From contig CAWBCC010000010.1 of NCBI GenBank assembly GCA_963787185.1, forward strand, positions 124,001 to 188,000: a stretch of DNA of 64,000 bases, written 5' to 3'. This stretch comes from JAJXZP01 sp963787185 (GTDB lineage: Bacteria > Spirochaetota > Spirochaetia > Treponematales > Rectinemataceae). Positions 31,407 to 39,442 of the stretch are shown piece after piece; positions within the stretch are counted from its first letter, which is position 1; the number at the start of each line of letters is the position of its first letter. Below the pieces are notes generated by a model, which was not told the origin of the DNA, searched no databases, and was given only the letters and a program-made list of their open reading frames with translations. Position numbers and translations under genes: made by a program.

Positions 31407-31479
31407 TCGGGACGGGGGGATTTGAACCCCCGATCTTCAGCTCCCAAAGCTGACGCCTTAGCCTCTAGGCTACGTCCCG
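31407..31479 (-). tRNA. tRNA-Pro (TGG)
   Basis: Acceptor CGGGACG/CGTCCCG, anticodon stem TCAGC/GCTGA with loop TTTGGGA, giving TGG, and T arm with GGTTCAAATCC. Discriminator A, no encoded CCA. Its 3' end is the sequence copied through the neighbouring repeats and next to the truncated integrase. Confidence 0.94.
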
Positions 31480-31484
31480 GACAT

Positions 31485-31506
31485 CACAAAATAGGCTTAT
31501 TTTGTG
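31485..31506. promoter_or_regulatory. AT-rich palindrome in the tRNA-Pro leader
   Basis: CACAAAATA, GGCT, TATTTTGTG: perfect 9-bp arms. It lies between the tRNA-Pro 5' end and its -10 box (TAATTT at 31515-31520 on the minus strand, TTGACA 18 bp upstream at 31539-31544). Operator or leader hairpin. Confidence 0.5.
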
Positions 31507-31560
31507 GGTTTTCCAAATTAGTCCGCCCGAGCATTCCCTGTCAAGGCGGCGTCTTTTCTG

Positions 31561-31588
31561 TTGACACCATAATCGACCGGTTTATAAT
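31561..31588 (+). promoter_or_regulatory. consensus sigma-70 promoter of the EF-G-like gene
   Basis: TTGACA 31561-31566, 16-bp spacer, TATAAT 31583-31588. Both hexamers are perfect. The leader is about 60 bases and includes a hairpin (CCTATCGA / TCGGTAGG around AACG, 31600-31619). Confidence 0.88.
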
Positions 31589-31657
31589 ACCCCGGTTTAC
31601 CTATCGAAACGTCGGTAGGCACACCAGAGTGTACACCACAGCGAAGGAGCGACGATT

Positions 31658-33754
31658 ATGGCGTATTCGACCGATCAGATCCGGAACGTGGCCGTTGCCG
31701 GCCACGGCGGTACGGGCAAAACTACGCTGCTTGAGCATCTTCTCTTCCAGGGGGGCGCCATCCCCAAGCCGGAGACGATCGAGTCGGGCAAGACGGTCAG
31801 CGATTACGGCGACGACGAAATAACGCGAAAGATTTCCATCCATGCCGCCCTCACGCACATCGCATGGAAAGACACGAAACTCAATATCTTCGACACGCCC
31901 GGATCTGCCGATTTCGTCGGCGAGGTCATCCTGGCCCTCCGCTGCTGCGAATCCGTGCTCGTGCTGGTCGACGGCAAGACGGGCGTGCAGATCGAGACGA
32001 TCAAGCTCTGGCGCAACCTCGACGGGCGCGACAAGCCCCGCATGATATTCGTCTCGCGGCTCGATGAGGAGCGCGCGTCCTTCGGTACGGCCCTGGATGA
32101 CGTAAAGGAAAAATTCAAGGTCACGCCCGTCGCCATCACTATTCCCATCGGCGAAGGCTCGGCCTTCAGGGGCGTCATCGACGTTCTCGCGGGCAAAGCC
32201 TACGCCGCTCCCACCTCCCACGATCAGAAGGAGACGGAGATTCCCGTCCCTGCCGACATGGCGGCCGCGGTCGCGGAATATCGCGCCAAGATCTACGAAG
32301 CCGCCGCCGAGGGCGACGACGGGCTCATGGAAAAGTACCTGGGCGAAGGGGAGCTCTCGCAGGAAGAAACCCTGAAGGGCCTCGCGGAAGCCCTGGCGGC
32401 GGGCCGCGTCGTGCCGGCCTTCGCCGGTTCGGGCTCGCGCAATATCGGAACCACGGCCCTGCTCGACTTCATCGCCGGCATCGCGCCCAGCCCCCTGCAG
32501 CACACGCCCGAAACCGCCAAGGACGACCAGGGCGCCGAGACACAGGTCCCGATCGATCCCGGCAAGAGCCCATCCGCTCTCGTCGTGAAGACGCAGATAG
32601 ACCAGTTCTCCGGCAGACTTTCATTTGTCAAGGTCATGACGGGCACCCTGGCCCCCGATCTCGAAACGATCAATGTCCGCGACGGGCGCAAGGAAAAGAT
32701 CGGCAAGCTCTATACGATCCAGGGCAAAAAACTGGAAGAGGTGCAGAGCCTTCCCGCCGGGGACATCGGTATCATAGCGAAGGCCCTATCGGTGAAAACG
32801 AACGATACGCTCTCGGCATGGGACAAGAGCGTCGCCTACGCCCACCTCAGGCTGCCCACCCCCGTCCACACCCTGGCGATTTCGGCGGTCAACAAGAAAG
32901 AGGAAGACAAGCTCAACGAGAATCTGCTCAAGGCCGCGGAAGAAGATCTCACCTTCCAGGTCAACTTCAACATAGAGACGAAGGAGACCGTCATCGCCGG
33001 CATGGGCGAGCTACAGATCAACATGATTCTCGACAAGATCAGAAACGCCTCCAAGATCGTGGCCGAGACCCGCGTGCCGCGCGTCGCCTATCGCGAGACC
33101 ATAACCAAGAAGTCCGGCGCCGAGTACACGCACAAGAAGCAGACGGGAGGCCACGGTCAGTACGCTCGCGTCGTCTTCGAAGTAGAACCGGTGGGGCGCG
33201 GAGTGGGCTATCAGTTCGAGAACAAGCTCTTCGGCCAGTCGGTCTCCAAGGGCTTCATTCCGGGCATCGAGAAAGGCATCCACCAGGCGATGGAGGCCGG
33301 CGTGGTCGCCGGTTATCCGGTCGTCGACGTGAAGACGGCGATAACGGACGGCAAGGAGCATCCCGTAGATTCCTCCGAAATGGCCTTCAAGCTCGCCTCC
33401 CGCGGCGCATTCAGGGAAGCGAGCCGGCAGGCCAACCCCGTCCTCCTCGAACCCATCATGAACCTGACGGTCTACGTCGAGGAAAAGAACCTCGGCGACG
33501 TCATGTCGGACCTGTCGGGCCGCCGGGGCCGCATATCGGGCCAGACTCCCATGGGCGGAGGCATAGTGTCCATCGAGGCCCAGGTGCCGCAGGCGGAGCT
33601 GCTGCGTTATGCGATCGACCTTCGCTCGATGACCAGCGGCACCGGCTCCTTCGAGATCGCGTTCGACCACTACGCACCCATCACGGGCAAGATAGCCGAG
33701 GACGTCGTCAAGGCGGCCCAGGCCTTCAAGATCCACGAGGAAGAGGAAGAGTAG
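31658..33754 (+). CDS. EF-G-like translational GTPase (EF-G2 type)
   Basis: 698 aa from ATG 31658 with a GAAGGAG Shine-Dalgarno. The full EF-G domain order is present. G1 is GHGGTGKTT, but G3 reads DTPGSADF in place of DTPGHVDF, so the catalytic His is Ser; G4 reads SRLD instead of NKMD. Such changes are typical of the second EF-G of many bacteria, which differs from the housekeeping factor in GTPase or recycling role. The domain IV segment KQTGGHGQYARVVFEVEP and the C-terminal RRGRISGQTPMGGG are well conserved. Not a canonical fusA. Confidence 0.88.
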   Translation: MAYSTDQIRNVAVAGHGGTGKTTLLEHLLFQGGAIPKPETIESGKTVSDYGDDEITRKISIHAALTHIAWKDTKLNIFDTPGSADFVGEVILALRCCESVLVLVDGKTGVQIETIKLWRNLDGRDKPRMIFVSRLDEERASFGTALDDVKEKFKVTPVAITIPIGEGSAFRGVIDVLAGKAYAAPTSHDQKETEIPVPADMAAAVAEYRAKIYEAAAEGDDGLMEKYLGEGELSQEETLKGLAEALAAGRVVPAFAGSGSRNIGTTALLDFIAGIAPSPLQHTPETAKDDQGAETQVPIDPGKSPSALVVKTQIDQFSGRLSFVKVMTGTLAPDLETINVRDGRKEKIGKLYTIQGKKLEEVQSLPAGDIGIIAKALSVKTNDTLSAWDKSVAYAHLRLPTPVHTLAISAVNKKEEDKLNENLLKAAEEDLTFQVNFNIETKETVIAGMGELQINMILDKIRNASKIVAETRVPRVAYRETITKKSGAEYTHKKQTGGHGQYARVVFEVEPVGRGVGYQFENKLFGQSVSKGFIPGIEKGIHQAMEAGVVAGYPVVDVKTAITDGKEHPVDSSEMAFKLASRGAFREASRQANPVLLEPIMNLTVYVEEKNLGDVMSDLSGRRGRISGQTPMGGGIVSIEAQVPQAELLRYAIDLRSMTSGTGSFEIAFDHYAPITGKIAEDVVKAAQAFKIHEEEEE

Positions 33755-33762
33755 TTCGCATT

Positions 33763-36700
33763 TCACCACATCACCATCCTTCCCCTGTCGCGCTCGAAGC
33801 CCGCGGCGAGCATGGCTGCCGAATAGGGCCCCTGCGCCGCGGCCTCGCCGTTCACCTCTTCGACCGCGATGCGGCGCTCGGGGAGCAGGGCGCGGCGGCG
33901 CAGCGGAAGGAAGGCGGCGAGAACCCGTTCCACGGCCGGATCCTCCGGCGGAAGGGCAATGTCGAGGGAACGCCAGGAGCGCCGCGAGGCGGCGGCGAGA
34001 CTTCCGTCCAGAAGACAAAGCCGGTTGGAGGGGGAGCGCGGCGGGAGCACGGCCGGACGCTCGCCTATTGCGTAGAGAGCCGAGGCGAGAGGATCGAGAA
34101 CGTTGATCCAGACGGCCGCGGTTTCGGCGCCGCCGGACCCGTCCGGGTCGCGGAAGGCGCCGAGCGAAGGGCCGCCCATGAACTGCGGCCCTTCGATGCC
34201 CTCGAAGAATCGCCCCTCGAAAAGCTCGCCCGCCAGCTCGAGCCTGCGCAGGGCAGAGAACAGGGCCCCCCATCTGAGCGAAGGAGCTTCCCGTTCGAGA
34301 ATCGAGCGGCACAGAATGCCGTAGCGCAGGAGAAGAGCGCGGACCCGCTCGGCCGCCAGGCTTTCTTCGTCCAGGGGATCGAGGTCTTCCTCGCCCTCGA
34401 AATCCAGCGAAAACCAGCGACCGGCCAGAGGCGGTCCGCCGCGCCATCTTTCCCGCAACGCGCGAGGCAGTCGCCGCCGCGCGCCGAAGGGAAGCTCACT
34501 TCCCTCGCTCCGGCCGCCGGACCGGGCTTCGGAGGCCTCGGCGAGACTCGCGCCGAAGCCTCCGCCGATGCCCTCCCTGATAGAGACGTAGGAATCGGAG
34601 GCGATACGAGCGCGCCAGGCCTCGGCCCAGAGAGCCTCGACCAGCTCCCTCGAGCCGAGCGGCGAGTTCGCTTTGATGGACCAGAAATCGAGGGGAGGAG
34701 AGCCGGCTCCAAGGATGCGCGAACGCCCCCCTCCGCCCGCCTTCTCGTCGACGAAGAGGCCGAGATCGAGGGTCCGGCACAGGGCGATCGTTTCGCGGCC
34801 GGCGCCGAACCAACTCCACTCGCCGGCGGCGAAGAGCTCGTCGAGATCGCTGCCTCGATACCCGGGAAGACGGGCGGGAAGCACTTCGCTCTCGAGGAGA
34901 CGCGCGGGGAACGCGGCCCCGGCGAGTCGATCCAGGAAAGCCCCGAGCGCCGCGGAGGGGGAAGGATCGCGCCCCGCCCCCTCGGCGCGGGCGGGATTCG
35001 GGCCGCCTCCTCCGAGCCTCTGCGCCGCCACGACGAAACGCAGAAGATCGGAGGCCGGACGTGTTTCGATCCGTGGGCGCTTCGCCGCCCGGGATCGGCG
35101 CAGCAGAATCTCGAGGTTCTGCGAATCGACGACCATGGTCTCTTCCGAGCCCGAAAGCAGCGCGTCAAGGACGAGGGTCCCCTCCTCCTCGAGCTCGGCC
35201 AATAATCCTTCGAGCCCCTCGGGCGAAAAGCCGAACAAGGCCCCGATGCGATCCCGAGAGACCGGCCCCTCCCGCCTGAGCCATTCGGCCAGATGGGCCC
35301 CGGGATCGGCGGCCAGAGCTTCGGAGCGTTCGGCATGGACCAGCAGGTCCACCTCCGCGCCGGGGAGACGCATTCGCTCCAGCCGTCCGCCGCAGCTCGG
35401 GTCCCCGGCCAGGGCGGCCGCGAGCTCGGGCGAAGCCGCCTCGACGATCTCCGGCAGTTCGTCGACGGGCAGGGCCACGCGCTCCTTGACCCATTCCGCG
35501 AACTCCAGGGCGTCCGCCGCTCCCCAGCCGGGCAGCAGCCGTTTGATGCGGCGCACGAAATCCTCGACCAGGAGCGGTTCGAGACGGGGGCGGAGGCGGG
35601 CGGACCTGAGGGCCTCCTCGACGACCGCCGAAGAGACCGAGGACGAGGCTCCTCCCCGAAGCTCGTCGCCGCGATACATGAACTCGCCCGTCTCCTTCCA
35701 GACTGCCTCCCGAGCGAAGGGCGAGGGACTTCTCGTGGACAGGACGGAAAGCTCGACGCGACCCCGCACGATGTCCTGCACGAGAGCGGAGGCCGCCTCC
35801 GGGTCCAGAAGCTCGACGAGACAGGCGCGCCAGCTCTCCACGACAACGGGAAAATCGGAATAGGAGCGCACGGCCTCGAACAGCTTCCTGGCTCGAAGGC
35901 GAGTCATCCAGAGGGGCATGCGCTTGCCGGGAAGTCCGCGGGGCAGAAGCAGCGCCCTCCCGGCGTTCTCGCGGAACTGGGCGCCGAAGAGCCCCGAGCC
36001 CTCGAGCCGCAGCCTGACCAGATCGTCCAGGCGTCCGGGAAGGGCGAGCTCGGACAGTATCCGGCGCATCTCCGTCGCGGGTTCGCTCCCCTCGGAGCCC
36101 GGCACGACGAAGAGAATCCAGTCGTCGTCCGCAACCGTCTCGATCGGAACTCCCCGTTCGGCCTCCCAGGCCGCGGCGATCGCGAGGGCGAGGGGCTCGT
36201 TGACGGCCCTGCCCCGGAGAGTGTGAAGCACGAGCCGCGCCTGGTCGCCGCGCCGCGTCGGATCGGCATGGACCTCGAGCACGACTCGGCGGCCGCCCGG
36301 AAGCGAAGGCACGCCCCGTCCCGCCGCCCTCTGGGCGTCCACGAAGCCGACGCAGACCTTCGCGGCCTCGGCGGAGAAGCCGTAGCCGCGGACGAGCAGA
36401 TCGATCCCCTCTTCGGGACTCGCGGCGCCGAGCTCGTCGAGCAGCTCGAGCGCGCGGGCGCTCAGCTCCGGGCTCCGGAAGCGCGCCTCGCCCTTCCAGA
36501 AAGGGATGATGTCGGGGTCGGGAGGCGCGGGAACGACCTCCACGGCTTCGCTCCCTATATCGACTATCCTCCAGGTCTGGGCGCCGAGGGTGAAAGATTC
36601 GCCCACCCGCCTCTCCCAGACGAACTCCTCGTCCAGTTCCCCCACCTTCGTCCGCGAAGACGCGATCCTCATGCTGTACAGTCCTCGGTCGGGAATGGCG

Positions 36701-38247
36701 CCGCCCGAGGAATAGAGCAGATTCCGGGCGCCGTCCTTCGCGACCAGAAGTCCGCTCGACCGGTCCAGGAAGGCCCTGGGTTCGAGCTCGCGCAGCCGCG
36801 CACCCTCGTAGCGTCCAGCGAGCATTTCGACCACCGAATCGAAGAGGGGACGCGAGAGCCTCTCGAAGGGAGAGAAGGAAAGCACTATGTCGTACAACTC
36901 GTCGACCCTGCGCGGTCCTTCGACTGCGAGCTCGAGCAGCACCTGGGCGAGGATGTCGAGGGGACAGACCGACGGGCGCAGCTCTTCGATCGCCCGATCG
37001 GCTACGCCGCGCCGGGCCGCCGCCGCGAGTACGAGGTCCATGCCGTGGAAGGGGACGAGGCGGGCCCGCGACACTTCCCCGACGCGGTGCCCGGAGCGCC
37101 CGATTCGCTGAAGCAGGGAAGATACCGATCGGGGCGTCCCGGCCAGGATGACCTCGTCGACGTGCCCGATGTCGATGCCGAGCTCGAGGGAGGAGGTGGC
37201 GACGACGCAGCCGAGCTCGCCCGCCTTGAAGCGCTCCTCGACCGCGCGGCGGGCTTCCCTGGAGAGCGAGCCGTGGTGCGCCCAGGCCAAGGTTTCCCCT
37301 GCCGCCTCGTTGACGAGAAAGGCGAGCCGCTCGGCCCTCCGGCGCGAATCGGTGAAGACGAGGACTCCCCGCGCCGAACGCACTCGATCGAGGATGGCCG
37401 GAACGACGGCCTCGTAGCGGACGGCAGCTTCGGTCCCTTCGGGAAAGGCCGAAGCGCCGGCGTTCTCCGAACCGTTCCGGCCGGCGACCGTGGGCCAGTC
37501 TATCAGCAGCTCGATGCTCTTCTCGGCCGGCGGCGCGACGACGAGAACCCGCCTCGGACTATACGAGGCCGCCCCGGCCTCGTCCCGCCCGAGCTCCCGG
37601 CCGGCTATGAAGGCCGCGGCGGCCTCGGGTGGCCTCACCGTCGCCGAAAGGGCCAGCCTCTGGAACTCGCCCGCGAGGAAGGCGAGGCGACCGAGCGCGC
37701 AGGCGAGAAGAGCCCCGCGCTTGTTCCCGGCGAGGGCGTGCACCTCGTCCACGATCACGAGGCGCAGATCGGAAAGAACCCTGCGCGCGACCGGCGAGTC
37801 GAGCATGAGGCAGAGACTCTCGGGAGTGGTGACGAGGATGGAGGGCGGCCGCAGGACGATCCGCCTCCGCTCGGCCTGGCTCGTGTCTCCGCTGCGGACG
37901 GCGACGCGGATATCCGGGCAGGGCAGGCCCCGCCCAGCGAAGAGCGAGGCTATGCCGCCGAGGGGCTCCTCGAGGTTTCGGCGCATGTCTTCGCCGAGGG
38001 CCTTGAGCGGCGAGATATAGAGGACGGAACAGCGGTCGGCCCGGAGCTCGCCCGAGAAGAGCCGCGACAGGGCGCCGAGAAAGGCGGTGAGCGTCTTGCC
38101 GCTGCCCGTCGGCGCGAGCGCGAGAACATGCCGGCCCTCGGCGATCGGAGGCCAGGCCGCGCTCTGTATGGGTGTGGGGCCTCCGTAGCGCGAAAGGAAC
38201 CATTCGCGGACGAGAGGATGGAAAGCGTCGAGGCCTTCGCCGGGCAA
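33763..38247 (-). CDS. lhr: Lhr-type DEAD/DEAH-box helicase
   Basis: 1494 aa, close to the long Lhr form. Motif I LALAPTGSGKTLTAFL, motif II VIVDEVHALAGNKRG, motif III ALSATVRPP, helicase C elements ATSSLELGIDIGHVDEVILAG and QRIGRSGHRVGE near residues 365-395, then the Lhr-specific winged-helix and C-terminal region (residues about 800-1494). Lhr is a 3'-5' ssDNA translocase linked to DNA repair. Convergent with the EF-G-like gene eight bases away. Downstream end of the nrd cluster, whose nrdG ends two bases before its start. Confidence 0.93.
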   Translation of the reverse strand: MPGEGLDAFHPLVREWFLSRYGGPTPIQSAAWPPIAEGRHVLALAPTGSGKTLTAFLGALSRLFSGELRADRCSVLYISPLKALGEDMRRNLEEPLGGIASLFAGRGLPCPDIRVAVRSGDTSQAERRRIVLRPPSILVTTPESLCLMLDSPVARRVLSDLRLVIVDEVHALAGNKRGALLACALGRLAFLAGEFQRLALSATVRPPEAAAAFIAGRELGRDEAGAASYSPRRVLVVAPPAEKSIELLIDWPTVAGRNGSENAGASAFPEGTEAAVRYEAVVPAILDRVRSARGVLVFTDSRRRAERLAFLVNEAAGETLAWAHHGSLSREARRAVEERFKAGELGCVVATSSLELGIDIGHVDEVILAGTPRSVSSLLQRIGRSGHRVGEVSRARLVPFHGMDLVLAAAARRGVADRAIEELRPSVCPLDILAQVLLELAVEGPRRVDELYDIVLSFSPFERLSRPLFDSVVEMLAGRYEGARLRELEPRAFLDRSSGLLVAKDGARNLLYSSGGAIPDRGLYSMRIASSRTKVGELDEEFVWERRVGESFTLGAQTWRIVDIGSEAVEVVPAPPDPDIIPFWKGEARFRSPELSARALELLDELGAASPEEGIDLLVRGYGFSAEAAKVCVGFVDAQRAAGRGVPSLPGGRRVVLEVHADPTRRGDQARLVLHTLRGRAVNEPLALAIAAAWEAERGVPIETVADDDWILFVVPGSEGSEPATEMRRILSELALPGRLDDLVRLRLEGSGLFGAQFRENAGRALLLPRGLPGKRMPLWMTRLRARKLFEAVRSYSDFPVVVESWRACLVELLDPEAASALVQDIVRGRVELSVLSTRSPSPFAREAVWKETGEFMYRGDELRGGASSSVSSAVVEEALRSARLRPRLEPLLVEDFVRRIKRLLPGWGAADALEFAEWVKERVALPVDELPEIVEAASPELAAALAGDPSCGGRLERMRLPGAEVDLLVHAERSEALAADPGAHLAEWLRREGPVSRDRIGALFGFSPEGLEGLLAELEEEGTLVLDALLSGSEETMVVDSQNLEILLRRSRAAKRPRIETRPASDLLRFVVAAQRLGGGGPNPARAEGAGRDPSPSAALGAFLDRLAGAAFPARLLESEVLPARLPGYRGSDLDELFAAGEWSWFGAGRETIALCRTLDLGLFVDEKAGGGGRSRILGAGSPPLDFWSIKANSPLGSRELVEALWAEAWRARIASDSYVSIREGIGGGFGASLAEASEARSGGRSEGSELPFGARRRLPRALRERWRGGPPLAGRWFSLDFEGEEDLDPLDEESLAAERVRALLLRYGILCRSILEREAPSLRWGALFSALRRLELAGELFEGRFFEGIEGPQFMGGPSLGAFRDPDGSGGAETAAVWINVLDPLASALYAIGERPAVLPPRSPSNRLCLLDGSLAAASRRSWRSLDIALPPEDPAVERVLAAFLPLRRRALLPERRIAVEEVNGEAAAQGPYSAAMLAAGFERDRGRMVMW

Positions 38248-38249
38248 AA

Positions 38250-38948
38250 TCAGGATCCCCTTCTGATCCTGGCATTCGGAACGCGGGCGCGGAGAAGGTC
38301 GAGCATTCCGCGCATCTCCAGGTCGGTGTAGGGCGACCTCAGGTCCCAGTCACCGTCGAGGCAGCCTCCCGGCCTGAAGGCCTGGAGTATCACCCTGTCC
38401 TCCGGTTGCAGAAAGCGGAGCATCTCCGCGAGTTCGGCGGGACCGACGATGCCGGGAGCGCAGGTTATGCGAACTTCGAACTGCCCTCCCCGGGCGCGCA
38501 GGAGAGCGAGCGACTCGGCGACCCGTTCGCCGGCGTCGGGGAGCTTCGGGGCCACGCGGAGGTATGCCGAGGGAGAGGTCTTGAAGTCGAGGGCGACATA
38601 GTCCGCCCCGACTGCCTCTATGAGATCGGGAAAGTAGCCGTTCGTGTCGAGCTTGACCGCCAGTCCCCGGCCGCGCGCCTCGGCCGCGAGACGCGGGGTC
38701 TCCTCGTGGAGCAGCGGCTCGCCTCCCGATACAACGAGAGCCGAGATGAGAGCCTTGCGGCGATCCAGGAAGGCCGCGACCTCGTCCAGGGTGACGAGCT
38801 CATCCCCGGCCGGTCCGCCGGCGTCGACGAGGACGGCGTTGTGGCAGTAGGGACAGCGGAAGTTGCAGCCGGGAAGGAAGAGCACGGCAGCCACCCGCCC
38901 CGGATAGTCGATGAGGCTCGTCTTTCTCCAGGCCACCCCTGCGAGCAT
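38250..38948 (-). CDS. nrdG: anaerobic ribonucleotide reductase activase NrdG
   Basis: 232 aa radical-SAM protein. The CxxxCxxC cluster site is FLPGCNFRCPYCHNAVLV, followed by SGGEPLLHEE. NrdG uses SAM to generate the glycyl radical of NrdD. The protein is longer than the minimal NrdG, like the spirochaete/clostridial form. It is separated from the redoxin/glycyl-tail gene by a 29-bp gap and is followed two bases later by lhr. Confidence 0.9.
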   Translation of the reverse strand: MLAGVAWRKTSLIDYPGRVAAVLFLPGCNFRCPYCHNAVLVDAGGPAGDELVTLDEVAAFLDRRKALISALVVSGGEPLLHEETPRLAAEARGRGLAVKLDTNGYFPDLIEAVGADYVALDFKTSPSAYLRVAPKLPDAGERVAESLALLRARGGQFEVRITCAPGIVGPAELAEMLRFLQPEDRVILQAFRPGGCLDGDWDLRSPYTDLEMRGMLDLLRARVPNARIRRGS

Positions 38949-38977
38949 GGCGCGACTGCCGGCCGCGCTTCCCCGGC

Positions 38978-39442
38978 CTAGGCCCTCCGCGCGGACAGGG
39001 CCGAGCGGAGGCTGCTCAGGTCGCAGGCGCGGAAAAGCTCTCTGCCCTGCGGATCCAGGGCCAGCACCGTGGGAGTCGCCAGGACGCCGTGGGAGCGAGC
39101 CAAGGCCAGTCCCTCCTCCCCGTCCACATCGACGAAGGCGGCCGCGAGGCCCGAGGCCCTGACATGGCTCGCGACGGGCGGGCAGTTGGGACAGGCTTTG
39201 CGGGTGAAGACGAGGATCTCTGCCTCGGCCGTGACAGGCGCGCCTTCGCGCCTCTTATCGCGAGCGGAGGGCAGCGAGAAAACCCGTCGCGCGGCGTATT
39301 CTTCGCGCTTTCCAGCGTTCCAGTTCCGCACCGAGCGGTAGTAGCCGACGATGCGGCTGTAGACTTCCGTGGGTCCGCCCTCGACCCGGCCCAGCTCCCC
39401 CCGGAGTTCCTCGAGCCGCTTCTCGATCGCGCCGCGTTCCAT
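38978..39442 (-). CDS. split glycyl-radical tail of NrdD fused to a redoxin domain
   Basis: 154 aa. Residues 25-49 read TEVYSRIVGYYRSVRNWN and GKREEY, the glycyl-radical segment normally at the end of class III NrdD (radical Gly at residue 33). Residues about 75-150 form a thioredoxin/glutaredoxin fold with redox motif CPNC at 84-87 and a cis-Pro in TPTVLAL. Start ATG 39442 overlaps the NrdD stop (TGATG) and has a GGAGGTG Shine-Dalgarno at 39448-39454 five bases upstream. The first 20 residues are a heptad-like helix that could pair with the helical end of NrdD. Confidence 0.78.
   Translation of the reverse strand: MERGAIEKRLEELRGELGRVEGGPTEVYSRIVGYYRSVRNWNAGKREEYAARRVFSLPSARDKRREGAPVTAEAEILVFTRKACPNCPPVASHVRASGLAAAFVDVDGEEGLALARSHGVLATPTVLALDPQGRELFRACDLSSLRSALSARRA

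Noticed and set aside
32818..35205. 795-codon + frame spanning EF-G-like and lhr
   Set aside because: It runs through two genes of opposite direction in the wrong frame and has no start signals or domains.
35293..38331. 1012-codon open frame on the + strand opposite lhr
   Set aside because: High-GC shadow frame: composition is Arg/Gly/Pro-rich, no domain is seen, and the opposite strand has all helicase motifs.
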